DNA from: an uncultured Clostridia bacterium
GTDB taxonomy: Bacteria > Bacillota > Clostridia > TANB77 > CAG-508
Direction of reading: 5' to 3'
Length of the DNA stretch: 64,000 nt
Assembly: GCA_947632035.1 (NCBI GenBank)
Contig: CANRNR010000004.1
Span: 1-64,000 of the forward strand
The stretch's first letter is position 1; each line of letters starts with the position of its first letter. Below, piece after piece: positions 1 to 10,906 of this stretch. The notes beneath the pieces were generated by a model. The model was not told where the DNA came from and made no database searches. It saw nothing but the letters and a program-made list of their open reading frames with translations. The position numbers were made by a program, and so were the translations under genes.

Positions 1-4
1 AAAA

Positions 5-80
5 TGGTGGGCGCAATAGGGCTCGAACCTATGACCTCCTGCTTGTAAGGCAGATGCTCTCCCAGCTGAGCTATGCGCCC
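5..80 (-). tRNA. tRNA-Val (anticodon TAC), CCA encoded
   Basis: Reverse complement gggcgcatagctcagctgggagagcatctgccttacaagcaggaggtcataggttcgagccctattgcgcccacca folds as a cloverleaf; anticodon loop CTTACAA. Confidence 0.95.
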
Positions 81-289
81 ATTTCCAATGACGCTTTTAA
101 GTATACTAAATTTTATAATTATTGTCAAGACATATTTAAAAAAAATATTTTATTTTTTAAAACCTTGATTTTTTGGAAAAATTATGTTATCATATTAAAC
201 GATTAAAAACTACCTTTTACTTAGTTTAAGAATAATACTCCACTTAAACTCAGTTTAAGGCAAATAAAATTTAAAGGAGGGAAATAAAA

Positions 290-553
290 ATGACAAAAGA
301 AAGAAAACAAGAAATAATTAATACTTATAAAAGAGATGAAAAAGATACTGGTTCACCAGAAGTTCAAATCGCTCTTTTAACAGAAAGAATTAATGAATTA
401 ACAGAACACTTAAAAGTTCATGTGAAAGACAATCACTCAAGAAGAGGACTTTTAAAAATGGTAGGTTCAAGAAGAAATTTACTTAACTACCTAGCAAAAA
501 AAGATGTTCAAAGATATAGAGATATTGTTGAAAAATTAGATTTAAGAAAATAA
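290..553 (+). CDS. rpsO: 30S ribosomal protein S15
   Basis: [54 protein letters not shown] is S15; RBS aaaggaggg. Confidence 0.98.
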   Translation: MTKERKQEIINTYKRDEKDTGSPEVQIALLTERINELTEHLKVHVKDNHSRRGLLKMVGSRRNLLNYLAKKDVQRYRDIVEKLDLRK

Positions 554-561
554 TTCAAATT

Positions 562-598
562 TGGACGTTTCGCTTATTATTGCAAACGTCCACTTTTG
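562..598 (+). terminator. Rho-independent terminator after rpsO
   Basis: TGGACGTTT...AAACGTCCA perfect stem followed by T-rich tail. Confidence 0.75.
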
Positions 599-978
599 TA
601 GACTATATTTTGAATTAAATAAATCAAATGAGCAATACTAATCTTTAGAACATTAAAGAATATTATTAATAACATTTTAAAGTTACAATAATTAATTAGG
701 ATATTAAACAACACTTAAAATTAGAATGTAGCTTGTATTATAAACTAATGCTAATTTTTTATAAATATCATAAGAAAAATGTTATTTTATTAAAAAATAA
801 ATTATCATAGTAAAAATAAATTTATAAACATAAAGAAGTTAGTTTATAATAGAGGTTACGCTAATTTTGTGTTGTATTAATATAAATTTAAAAAATTGGC
901 GCTTAAAAAGCATACAAAACATTTTAAAAATAATGAATTAAATTGCTTTTTATGGTCAATAAGAAAGGAAGAAAAAAT

Positions 979-3090
979 ATGTTTAAAATTTATGAAACAG
1001 AATTAGCAGGAAGAAAACTATCAATAGAAACAGGAAAAATTGCAGAACTTGCAAATGGAAGCGTTGTAGTACGCTATGGAGAAACAGTTGTTATGGTAAA
1101 TGTAACAGCAGCAAAAGAACCAAAGGAAGGAATAGACTTTTTCCCATTATCAGTAGATTATGAAGAAAAACTATATGCAGTTGGAAAAATTCCAGGAAGC
1201 TTTACAAAAAGAGAAGGTAAACCTTCAGATAAAGCAATTCTAACATCAAGAGCAATAGATAGGCCTTTAAGACCATTATTCCCAAAAGATTTTAGAAATG
1301 ACACAGTTGTTATAGCAACAGTATTATCAGTAGAACCAGATAATAGCCCCGAAGTATGTGCTATGATTGGTGCATCAGCAGCACTTTCAATTTCAGACAT
1401 TCCATTTGGTGGACCAACAGCTGCAGTAAATGTAGGCTATGTAGATAATCAAATTGTTATAAACCCAACATTAGAACAAAGAGAAAAAAGCAGATTAAAC
1501 TTAACAGTAGCAGGAACATTAGACAAAATTACAATGATTGAAGCAGGTGCAGACGAAATACCAAACGATACAATGTTAGAAGCAATAAAAGTTGCACATG
1601 AAGAAATTAAGAAAATTTGTAACTTTATTTCTGATATTAAAGCAGAAATAGGAAAACCTAAATTTGAATATCCATCTTTTGCAACAAATCCAGAAGTATA
1701 TGCAGAAATTGAAGCAAACTTTAAAGATAGAATGTACCAAGATGTACAAGCTACAGATAAAACTGTAAGGGATGAAAACATTGAAAAAATAACTGAAGAC
1801 ATTAACAATTATTATACAGAAAAATATGGAGAAGAAGTAGCTACAGAAAAAGCATTAGATATTGCAAATAGTATACATGACCTAGAAAAAGCTTGTGTAA
1901 GACAAATGATATTAGAAGAACATAAACGTCCAGACGGAAGAAAAATAGATGAAATTAGGCCACTTTCTTGCGAAGTAGGTGTTTTACCAAGAGTACATGG
2001 AAGCGCAATTTTCACAAGAGGTCAAACACAAGTAATGTCAGTTGTAACACTTGGAATGAAAAGTGAAGAACAAGAATTAGATGGATTAGATGAAGAAGAA
2101 TCAAAAAGATATATGCATCAATACAATTTCCCACCATATAGCGTAGGAGAAGCAAGAACATCTCGTGGACCAGGAAGAAGAGAAATAGGACATGGAGCTT
2201 TAGCAGAAAAAGCACTAGTTCCAGTAATTCCATCAGAAGATGAATTCCCATACTCAATTCGTGTAGTATCAGAAGTACTTTCTTCAAATGGTTCAACATC
2301 ACAAGCAAGTATTTGTGGAAGTACACTTGCTTTAATGGATGCAGGTGTTCCAATTAAAAAGCCAGTAGCAGGTATTTCAACAGGATTAGTTACAGATAAA
2401 AATGACCCTAATAGATACATTATGCTTACAGATATTCAAGGAATTGAAGACTTCTTTGGAGATATGGATTTCAAAGTTGGTGGAACAAAAGATGGTATTA
2501 CTGCAATACAAGTAGACATTAAAATAGATGGACTAACATATGATATTATAAAAGAAGCTTTTGAAAGAACAAAAGTAGCAAGAGATTATATTTTAGATAA
2601 TGTAATGTTACCAGTTATTAGTAAACCAAGAGAAGACATTTCAAAATATGCACCAAGAATTATGATGACAACAATTAGCACAGAAAAGATTAAAGATGTA
2701 ATCGGACCTGGTGGAAAAATGATTAATAAAATTATTGATGAAACTGGTGTTAAGATTGATATATCAGATGACGGAAAAGTATGTGTATATTCAAATGACA
2801 CAGAAAGTGGTAAAAAAGCACTTGATATGATTTTAGATATAGCTAAAGTTATAGAAGCTGGAAATATCTATACAGGAAAAGTTGTTAGAATTATGCCATT
2901 TGGAGCATTCATTGACCTAGGTGGAGGAAACGAAGGACTATTACACATTTCTAAAATTTCAAGCAAAAGAGTAGAAAAAGTAGAAGATGTATTAAGCATT
3001 GGTGACGAAGTTACAGTAAAAGTTTCTGAAATAGATAGCCAAGGAAGAATTAATCTAAATATGAAGGATTTAGAAGCAAGAGAAGACTAA
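979..3090 (+). CDS. pnp: Polyribonucleotide nucleotidyltransferase
   Basis: RNase PH domains, KH (IGPGGKMINKIIDETGVKIDI) and S1 (GKVVRIMPFGAFIDLGGGNEGLLHIS); start reassigned to ATG 979 after aagaaaggaag. Confidence 0.97.
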   Translation: MFKIYETELAGRKLSIETGKIAELANGSVVVRYGETVVMVNVTAAKEPKEGIDFFPLSVDYEEKLYAVGKIPGSFTKREGKPSDKAILTSRAIDRPLRPLFPKDFRNDTVVIATVLSVEPDNSPEVCAMIGASAALSISDIPFGGPTAAVNVGYVDNQIVINPTLEQREKSRLNLTVAGTLDKITMIEAGADEIPNDTMLEAIKVAHEEIKKICNFISDIKAEIGKPKFEYPSFATNPEVYAEIEANFKDRMYQDVQATDKTVRDENIEKITEDINNYYTEKYGEEVATEKALDIANSIHDLEKACVRQMILEEHKRPDGRKIDEIRPLSCEVGVLPRVHGSAIFTRGQTQVMSVVTLGMKSEEQELDGLDEEESKRYMHQYNFPPYSVGEARTSRGPGRREIGHGALAEKALVPVIPSEDEFPYSIRVVSEVLSSNGSTSQASICGSTLALMDAGVPIKKPVAGISTGLVTDKNDPNRYIMLTDIQGIEDFFGDMDFKVGGTKDGITAIQVDIKIDGLTYDIIKEAFERTKVARDYILDNVMLPVISKPREDISKYAPRIMMTTISTEKIKDVIGPGGKMINKIIDETGVKIDISDDGKVCVYSNDTESGKKALDMILDIAKVIEAGNIYTGKVVRIMPFGAFIDLGGGNEGLLHISKISSKRVEKVEDVLSIGDEVTVKVSEIDSQGRINLNMKDLEARED

Positions 3091-3119
3091 TTAATTTTAA
3101 AACTTTATATTTAAATTAA

Positions 3120-3259
3120 GCTTAAAAATATTATAGTTTTTGCACCTTGTTGTCGCAACCTTCAAATATAATAGATTGTAGGTTGCTCCAAGCGCACTTC
3201 GCTACTTCGTAGCTTCGTTTGAACGCTACGCGGTGCTACAAACGATAATATTTTTAAGC
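3120..3259. repeat. Structured intergenic element, copy 1 of 2
   Basis: Core tgcaccttg..ctccaagcgcacttcgct..gcttcgtttga.cgct..cggtgct shared with 58443-58573; flanks gcttaaaaatattat/ataatatttttaagc are inverted repeats. Confidence 0.8.
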
Positions 3260-3368
3260 AATAATATAAAAATTATTAAACTTTTATTAATTATATAAGA
3301 AAAGTTGCAAAAAAATTTTTAACATAGTATAATAGATGTTGTTAGAAAATTGGAAAGGAATAACAAAA

Positions 3369-4619
3369 ATGGAATATTTATATATCATACAACAAGCGTT
3401 AGTATGGATTATAACAATATTCTGGTTTTATCAAATAGCAATTAGTATTTGTTCATTAGTAAAATTAAAAGATAAACCATTATTAGTAAATAAAAATCAT
3501 CGCTTTATGGCAGTAATACCAGCACATAATGAAGAAAATGTGGTAGCAGAATTGATTGAAAGTTTAAAAAATCAAGATTATCCTAAAGATTTATTAGACA
3601 TTTATGTAATTGCTGATAATTGCACAGATGATACAGCTTTTGTAGCAAAAAAAGCTGGTGCAATCGTTTATGAAAGATTTGACCCAGAAAAGAAAACAAA
3701 AGGTTATGCATTAGACTGGTTTTTAGAGCAAAAAATAGCAGAAGATGCACCATATGATGCATTTTGTATATTTGATGCAGATAATATAGTAGATAAAAAC
3801 TTTATAAAAGAAATGAATAAAAAACTTTGTCAAGGTGAAGAAGTTGTTCAAGGATATAGAGATATTAAAAATCCTACAGATAACTGGATTACAGCAGGAT
3901 ATACAATATTCTATTGGACAATGAATCGTTTTTATCATTTGGCAAGATATAACATAGGCTTATCACCATTAATAAATGGTACTGGTTTTATGGTTAAATT
4001 TGATGTTGTAAAACCAGATGGATGGAAGACTAAGACATTAACAGAAGATATTGAGTTTTCATTAAAGAGAATTATTCAAGGTAAAAAACTAGGCTGGGCA
4101 ACTGATGCTATAGTATATGATGAACAACCTTTAGGATTTAAACAAAGCTGGAAACAAAGAACTAGATGGACAGTTGGTCATATTCAATGTATGAAAGAAT
4201 ATACAAAGCCATTATTACTAGCAGTAAAAGAAAATAAAACAGTAATGAATTTTGACGGATTTTTATACATTATTGGAAGTATTCCAATGTTTGTAACTAC
4301 ACTTGTATTATTACTATTAAATTTTGTTATGTACCTTGGAGAAGGAATGACAAGCATGGATTTAGCCATAAATGTACTTAGATATTTAATACCAACATTC
4401 TTATTACCAATTTTTACAGCATTAGTAATTATGTTATTAGATAAAAAACCAATAAAACCAATGATAAAAGGTTTACTATGCTATCCATTATTTTTAGGAT
4501 CATGGCTTTTAATAAACTTTAAATGTTTATTTAAACGTGATACTACTTGGGAGAAGATTGAGCATGTTGGTAGAGCAACAATTAACCAAATGGTAGAAAC
4601 TGAAAAAGTAAAAAATTAA
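3369..4619 (+). CDS. Membrane glycosyltransferase family 2
   Basis: AVIPAHNEENVVAELIESLKNQDYPKDLLDIYVIADNCTDDT; QRTRWTVGHIQ motif; C-terminal TM helices. Confidence 0.85.
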   Translation: MEYLYIIQQALVWIITIFWFYQIAISICSLVKLKDKPLLVNKNHRFMAVIPAHNEENVVAELIESLKNQDYPKDLLDIYVIADNCTDDTAFVAKKAGAIVYERFDPEKKTKGYALDWFLEQKIAEDAPYDAFCIFDADNIVDKNFIKEMNKKLCQGEEVVQGYRDIKNPTDNWITAGYTIFYWTMNRFYHLARYNIGLSPLINGTGFMVKFDVVKPDGWKTKTLTEDIEFSLKRIIQGKKLGWATDAIVYDEQPLGFKQSWKQRTRWTVGHIQCMKEYTKPLLLAVKENKTVMNFDGFLYIIGSIPMFVTTLVLLLLNFVMYLGEGMTSMDLAINVLRYLIPTFLLPIFTALVIMLLDKKPIKPMIKGLLCYPLFLGSWLLINFKCLFKRDTTWEKIEHVGRATINQMVETEKVKN

Positions 4620-4631
4620 ATTTACAATATA

Positions 4632-4665
4632 AGGGAAAGCTAGAAAAGGCTTTCCCTATTTTAAT
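4632..4665 (+). terminator. Rho-independent terminator
   Basis: AGGGAAAGC..GCTTTCCCT then ATTTTAATTTT. Confidence 0.75.
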
Positions 4666-4740
4666 TTTAAAATATGTGTGTAAGTAAAATTTAATAAAAT
4701 ATATTAATTTATTAAAATAATATAAATTCAATTTGCGAAA

Positions 4741-5448
4741 ATGAGTTTAATTTGTAGAAAAATGGGGAGAATAGAAGTAATGGAAAGATGGAAAAAAATT
4801 ATGATAATATTAGTAATATTAATGATATTAGCTATAGCTATTGTTTTAGGTATAAATTTTTTTGTGATACTAACTAGTAAAAGCAATATAGTTTCACATG
4901 AAGATGCAAAAAAATTAGAAAACGTAGATTGCATTCTTGTTTTAGGTGCAGGAATTTGGGGAAACAGTCCAAGTCCAATGCTAGAAGATAGATTATTAGA
5001 AGGTATTGCTTTATATGAGGAGGGTGCATCTCCTAAAATTATTATGAGTGGAGACCATGGAAGAGAGGAATATGATGAAGTAAATGTCATGAAAAATTTT
5101 GCTATACAAAAAGGCATAAATTCAGAAGATATTTTCATGGACCATGCAGGATTTTCTACTTATGATAGCATATATAGAGCAAAAGAGATTTTTGAAGTAA
5201 AAAAGATGATAATTGTTACTCAAGAGTATCATTTGTATAGAGCATTATATGTAGCAAAAAGTTTAGGAATAGAAGCATATGGAGTAGCTTCAAATCCAAG
5301 AGAATATGCAGGACAAGTATTTCGCGAAATAAGAGAAATTTTAGCAAGAGATAAGGAATGGGCTAAATGTATAATAAAACCACTACCAACTTACTTAGGT
5401 GAAACAATTCCAGTAAGTGGTAGCGGAGATATTACTAATGATAAATAA
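4741..5448 (+). CDS. YdcF/SanA-like DUF218 family membrane protein
   Basis: DCILVLGAGIWGNSPSPMLEDRLLEGIALYEEGASPKIIMSG..STYDSIYRAKEIF..VTQEYHLYRALYVAKSLGI; start may be ATG 4780. Confidence 0.85.
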   Translation: MSLICRKMGRIEVMERWKKIMIILVILMILAIAIVLGINFFVILTSKSNIVSHEDAKKLENVDCILVLGAGIWGNSPSPMLEDRLLEGIALYEEGASPKIIMSGDHGREEYDEVNVMKNFAIQKGINSEDIFMDHAGFSTYDSIYRAKEIFEVKKMIIVTQEYHLYRALYVAKSLGIEAYGVASNPREYAGQVFREIREILARDKEWAKCIIKPLPTYLGETIPVSGSGDITNDK

Positions 5449-5459
5449 TTATTAATAAT

Positions 5460-6989
5460 TTAATAAATTACAAAATAGCTTCCAAATTGTTGATGATTAT
5501 AATGAGTAATATCAATAGATAAGTCATTAAGTTCAAATTCTGAAACTACAAATGCCTCTTCTTCAGTTCTGTTTTTAAGTCTAGCTAAAAAATAATCTTT
5601 ATCCTCAATATGTTCAGAAGTGGTATTGTCTAAAATATCTTGAAATTTAATGTATATATCAGAAGCAGGGTCGCGATAAACAGCCCTTCTTTCAAGTGTT
5701 GAACTTGCATAGTGCATTGCATCTATAAACTTTTGTGAAAAACATGAAGCCATATCAATTGTATTGGTATAAAATCCATATAAATAAATTGTAAAACTAA
5801 TAAATAAAACTGAATATATAGCAATAGCACCATATTTAATAATTTTTCCTTTTTTTAAATTAGAACAAAGAGCATAAATTCCATAAAAGCTGAAAAATAA
5901 ACTAGGAAACCAAATAATATTTAGTCTATTTATATTAACATTATTAATAATAAGTCCAAGTAAAAAACTAAAAATTAGCCATATACCCATAAGAAATGTA
6001 CCAGCATTTCTTTTTTCTTTATATCTAATAAGATAGAAAATGCCAATAAAGAAGAAAATTAAGGATATATGGTAAATAGTGCCAAATGGTTTTGTACCAT
6101 TCCATTCTATACCATCTTGCTGTAAGAAAAATACTTTACATGTAGTTTTAAAATTTTCAACTAAAGTTTTACCTATGTCAGAAGCAAAGAAAATCATGTC
6201 ATTAGTTCTAATAGAATATCTAAAATATTGAATAGTAATAGGTCCTAAATGAATGTTAGTATCAATTTTTAAAGCATTGATAACATACATAGTAAGAATA
6301 GGACTACTAATTAAAAGAAAAATAATAATACAAATTATAATATTTCTTATTTTAACTTGTTTTTTTATTAATAAATAAATAGCTGCAAACAACAAGAAAA
6401 ATGGAACTACATAAACAGAAACACCATATGTATACATAGTAAGTGCAAAGAAGACCATTGAAATATAAAGCATCCATTTTTTATCAGATATGCCACGATA
6501 TAAGAAATATACTGAAAATAGCATGAAATGTGGGAACATATTACAGTCAATAGACCAAATAGATTGCAATAAATGCCATGGACATATGCTAACAAAGGCC
6601 ATTGCAAAAAGAGCCATCTTTTTGTTGTTAAACATTCTTTTAATCAAATCATAAAATACAATAATTGAAAGAATGCTGACTAGAAGCATTGGAAGCCTTA
6701 CACTAATCATAGAAGCACCAAAAATTTTAAAGAAAAATGCCATGAAATAAAATAGCATTACACTTTGACCTGCAAATTGCCAAGCTTCTAAGTAAACAGG
6801 AAAACTTGTACCAAACATATCTACGCCACCATCAGCCATAGCTTTAGCATTAATTGCAGTCATTGCTTCATCGATATTTACTTGAGATATACCATATGGC
6901 CACGAATATATTCTGACACCAATAGCTACAATTAGTATTAATACAAATAAAATTTTATAAACTGTATTTTCTTCTAAATTTAATTTCAT
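5460..6989 (-). CDS. Multi-TM glycosyltransferase (GT39/ArnT-like)
   Basis: Many TM helices, N-terminal INVDEAMTAINAKAMADGG (dolichyl-P-mannosyltransferase-like acidic loop); ATG 6989 preceded by aaaggatgattttt. Confidence 0.7.
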   Translation of the reverse strand: MKLNLEENTVYKILFVLILIVAIGVRIYSWPYGISQVNIDEAMTAINAKAMADGGVDMFGTSFPVYLEAWQFAGQSVMLFYFMAFFFKIFGASMISVRLPMLLVSILSIIVFYDLIKRMFNNKKMALFAMAFVSICPWHLLQSIWSIDCNMFPHFMLFSVYFLYRGISDKKWMLYISMVFFALTMYTYGVSVYVVPFFLLFAAIYLLIKKQVKIRNIIICIIIFLLISSPILTMYVINALKIDTNIHLGPITIQYFRYSIRTNDMIFFASDIGKTLVENFKTTCKVFFLQQDGIEWNGTKPFGTIYHISLIFFFIGIFYLIRYKEKRNAGTFLMGIWLIFSFLLGLIINNVNINRLNIIWFPSLFFSFYGIYALCSNLKKGKIIKYGAIAIYSVLFISFTIYLYGFYTNTIDMASCFSQKFIDAMHYASSTLERRAVYRDPASDIYIKFQDILDNTTSEHIEDKDYFLARLKNRTEEEAFVVSEFELNDLSIDITHYNHQQFGSYFVIY

Positions 6990-7113
6990 AAAAATCATCC
7001 TTTGAATATTATTTTTTTTATAATACCATAACAACTAAAAAAAAGATATAAAATATAAATAAAAAATATATAAATTTAAAATTAACTACCATATATACAA
7101 AAATATATTAAAA

Positions 7114-7142
7114 AAGTGTAGATTAAAACAAATCTACACTTA
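7114..7142. terminator. Hairpin terminator
   Basis: AAGTGTAGATT..AATCTACACTT with A/T flanks. Confidence 0.65.
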
Positions 7143-7169
7143 AAATTTATAATTTTAAAAAATTGTTAA

Positions 7170-8103
7170 TTATACTTTAAAAACGTCTACTACATCTTCT
7201 ATGTAAACATATCCGAACTTCACCGTTTTCTAATGAAACTGTTAGCCAATGATCATCAACTTTAGTAACTTTATTAAATTCAGTTACTTCTTTTGAAGTG
7301 CTATTAGTATTTTGTGCATTGTATAGTTTTATGCTTGTTACACTTAACTGGCTTTTTAAAATATCTGTATAATAATCTTCGTTTTCATCAAATATGCATT
7401 GTTCTAACACTAATTCATGATTTTCATTTAATTTGTATACTACTTTTTTATTTGAATTAGAGTGAAAATTAATTACTCCATCCAATATACCAAATTTAGT
7501 ATTTGTATAAACTCCTTCCATCATATAGTTTGAATCAGGATCTGCTACATAATCAAATGTTTTAACCATTCCATCAGCATATTTATTAACTTTTAATTCT
7601 TTTACTTCATTTCCGTTGTATTCTATTAATACATTCATTCTATAATCTGGAGAAGAATCACCTAAAGTTCCACTAATATAGATTTCTTTAAAAGAATCTG
7701 TATCAGATATATCTACTATTGATGCATCAGGATTACAAACATTTGAGAAAAAGTCATCATTTTCTCTAACTAAGCTATATTTTTGAGAAGTTTGTCCATC
7801 TGTTATTATTATATTAAGTTTATTATAATTTATAGAATATTGTGCTGAAGAATTTTGAATTCCAGAAAATTCGATATTTATATTTTCATTTTTTCCATCT
7901 CCATTTAAATCATAATTATATTGATATGATTTACTACATTCATTACTATTTGTATTGATAGAATCTCCAAGAGTATTTTCTGAAGGATTATTACCTTTAT
8001 TAATAGATAGTCCAATTAATAATCCTATAATTATTGAAATTACAACAACGATTATAAATACTGCAAAAGCATTTACATTTAAACTTTTTTTTCTTTCATT
8101 CAT
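7170..8103 (-). CDS. Membrane-anchored protein with NGDG (VCBS/FG-GAP-like) motif and C-terminal SH3-like segment; requires +1 frameshift at CGG (7213-7215)
   Basis: 0-frame ends ..LENGEVRICLHRRCSRRF*; +1 frame gives ..LENGEVGYVYIEDVVDVFKV*, the expected SH3-like end. Confidence 0.75.
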
Positions 8104-8309
8104 TTTTTATATTCCTTCCTTTCTTTATTTAAATTCAATTATATTTTAATAAAGTTTTACAAAAAAAGCAATAAAATATTTAATAAATATCTAAATCAAA
8201 TAAATATAAAAATCTCAAATCTTATATTATTAAATTGTAAAATGGTATTGAAGAAAAATAAGTTTGTATGATAAAATATATTAAAAACAAAATAGAATGG
8301 AGAATTATT

Positions 8310-9839
8310 ATGAATAAAGAAATATGGCAGAAAAAGTTAAAGAAGTTAGGTGAAATATTAGAAACAAAATGGTTTCATATTGTACTTATTATAGTTGGAA
8401 TTGTTTTTATAATGTTAGGGGCATTTCATACAACAGTATGGTTTGATGAAGCATACACAATAGGCTTAATTCGACATAATTATTCAGATATTATTAGAAT
8501 AGATAGTGGGGATGTTCATCCAGTTTTATATTACTTAATATTGAAAACTGTAACTCTTATTTTTGGAGAATCAATTTTAGTATGTAGGCTATTTTCTGTA
8601 TTAGCAGGAGCTTTAATGGGAGTTATAGGCTATACACATATTAGAAAAGATTTCGGTGCAAAAGTAGGTGTAGCATTTTCATTTTTATCACTATTTTTAC
8701 CATTTATGCCATTGTATGCAATAGAAATTAGAATGTACACTTGGGTAATGTTATTTACAACATTAGCAGGAATATATGCATATAGAATATGCAAAAATTC
8801 GAAAGTTATAAACTGGGTTTTATTTGCAATTTTTAGCTTATGTGCTGCTCATACACATTATTATGGCTTAGTAGCAATGGGAATAGTAAATGCTATGTTA
8901 TTTTTCTATATAATATTTTCAAAGAAATTATATATAGAACAAGAAAAAAGCAAAAAGAGTTATTTAATTAAATTTGGAATTACTGCTCTTGTACAAATTA
9001 TTGGCTATGTACCATGGTTATATGTTTTTTTAAGACAAGTAAAATTAGTAAATTCGTATTATTGGATTGAATTTAGCTTTGGAGAAAGTATATTAGCGCC
9101 ATTAGGTGCACAATTTTATGGAAGATTAAGTTATGTATTTACATTTGTTTTTGCTATCATAATGTATGCTTATTTGATTTATCAAATAATATGTGCTAAA
9201 AAACAAAAACAAAATTTAGGAGTTATTTGGGCATGCTTATTAGTTCACTTTATTGTATTTATTTCTATGCTAATTGTAAGCATATTAATAAAGCCAATAA
9301 TGTATTTCCGTTATATGTTAGTAACTACTGGATTTTTTATATTACCATTTGCTATATGTATAGCTAAATTTAATCAAACAAAACATCAAAAAATCATTAC
9401 AGCAATTATATTATTGATAGTACTAGGAGTTAGCATATATAATAATGTTGAAGTAGTTATAAATAACTATAATAGTATCAATGGACAAGAAGTTAAATAT
9501 ATAGAAGATAATTATGAAGATGGAGATATCATTGTTTATAAAGATTACTTTCAAGGAATAGATATAGGAATACATCTTCCTGAATATAACTGGTATTATT
9601 ATTATATAGATCCAAATCATGATGCATCTGGATTTGAAACATTTTGTCCACCACTAAAGGTAACATTTGAGGAAGATTTCTTTGACGATTATAATGGAAG
9701 AATAATTATAGTAGATAATGATGGATTAGAATTATATAAGCAACTTTCAGAGAAATATGAATTAACAGAAATTAAAAAGAGTAGATTTCCAACAACTTAT
9801 AAAGATAGAACTTACTATATTGTTATAGTTGAAAAATAA
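8310..9839 (+). CDS. Multi-TM glycosyltransferase (GT39-like)
   Basis: TTVWFDEAYTIGLIRHNYSDIIRIDSGDVHPVLYYLILK, many TM helices; RBS aatggag. Confidence 0.75.
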   Translation: MNKEIWQKKLKKLGEILETKWFHIVLIIVGIVFIMLGAFHTTVWFDEAYTIGLIRHNYSDIIRIDSGDVHPVLYYLILKTVTLIFGESILVCRLFSVLAGALMGVIGYTHIRKDFGAKVGVAFSFLSLFLPFMPLYAIEIRMYTWVMLFTTLAGIYAYRICKNSKVINWVLFAIFSLCAAHTHYYGLVAMGIVNAMLFFYIIFSKKLYIEQEKSKKSYLIKFGITALVQIIGYVPWLYVFLRQVKLVNSYYWIEFSFGESILAPLGAQFYGRLSYVFTFVFAIIMYAYLIYQIICAKKQKQNLGVIWACLLVHFIVFISMLIVSILIKPIMYFRYMLVTTGFFILPFAICIAKFNQTKHQKIITAIILLIVLGVSIYNNVEVVINNYNSINGQEVKYIEDNYEDGDIIVYKDYFQGIDIGIHLPEYNWYYYYIDPNHDASGFETFCPPLKVTFEEDFFDDYNGRIIIVDNDGLELYKQLSEKYELTEIKKSRFPTTYKDRTYYIVIVEK

Positions 9840-9942
9840 TATAACAATATGATATATTTATAATGAATTTTAAAGAGATAGAATAATATTTTATATTATA
9901 AAAATATAATTATATAAAAAGATATATAAGGAGAAAATAGAA

Positions 9943-10818
9943 TTGCAAATTTTTAATAATAATGTAAATGTAGATGAACCAATAAGAATTTATGCTTTTA
10001 TAGGTCCATCAGGTACTGGAAAAAGCTATCGTGCACAAATGGTGGCAAGTGAGAATAAAATAAGCTATATTATTGATGATGGTTTGCTTATTAAAGAGAA
10101 CGATGTAATATGTGGAGTTTCAGCTAAAAAAGCACCTACAAAAGTAGAAACTGTTAGAAAAGCTATATTTACTAATGAACAAGATAGAATAGAAATGAAA
10201 AAAGCAATAAAAAAATATAAACCTGAAGCTATTTTAATTTTAGGAACTTCAGATGGAATGGTCGATAAAATAACAGAAAATTTAGGTCTTCCAAAACCTG
10301 AAAAAAGAATTTATATACAAGAAGTGGCAACAGAAACAGAAATGGAAACAGCTAAAAGAATACGTACTACACAAGGAAAACATGTTATACCAGTTCCAAC
10401 ATTTGAAATAAAAAAAGATTTTTCAGGATATATATTAGATCCACTTCAAATATTTAAATTAAAAGGAAAAGGAACAGATCCATATATGAGTGAAAAATCA
10501 ATCATTCGCCCTACTTTTAGTTATTTAGGAAATTTTACTATATCTGATACAGTATTTCGCCAAATAGCAGAATATTTAGCAAAACGTTCTGAACCTATTT
10601 ATAGAGTGATGAGAACAAGAGTTGAAAGCAAGCCAGAAGGACCAAATATCTATATGGAAGTTTCAATAAATTACGGATATAACATATTAGAAGTTCTAAG
10701 AGAATTTAAAGAAAAAATAAAAAAAGAAATAGAAAAGCTAACAACTATGAATGTACAAGAAGTAACAATAATAGCAAAAGAAATTCATATGCAAGAAGAT
10801 CAAAAAATGAATAATTAA
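9943..10818 (+). CDS. P-loop ATP-binding protein with Asp23/Gls24-like C-terminal region
   Basis: TTG start after aaggag; Walker A GPSGTGKS; C-term RVESKPEGPNIYMEVSINYGYNILEVLREFKEKIKKEIEKLTTMNVQEVTIIAKEI. Confidence 0.65.
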   Translation: MQIFNNNVNVDEPIRIYAFIGPSGTGKSYRAQMVASENKISYIIDDGLLIKENDVICGVSAKKAPTKVETVRKAIFTNEQDRIEMKKAIKKYKPEAILILGTSDGMVDKITENLGLPKPEKRIYIQEVATETEMETAKRIRTTQGKHVIPVPTFEIKKDFSGYILDPLQIFKLKGKGTDPYMSEKSIIRPTFSYLGNFTISDTVFRQIAEYLAKRSEPIYRVMRTRVESKPEGPNIYMEVSINYGYNILEVLREFKEKIKKEIEKLTTMNVQEVTIIAKEIHMQEDQKMNN

Positions 10819-10906
10819 TGCAATAAAAACAAAGTAAAAATAAATATTAGTAATGCAAAAATCAAGTAATGACAAAAATTATTCTAAAAATTTGGAGGAA
10901 AATAAA

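Noticed and set aside
1158-2801. Antisense ORFs within pnp (e.g. 1158..1400, 1449..1808, 2012..2353)
   Set aside because: Complement of a strongly coding gene; no RBS or family signature; the same pattern recurs opposite most long genes here.
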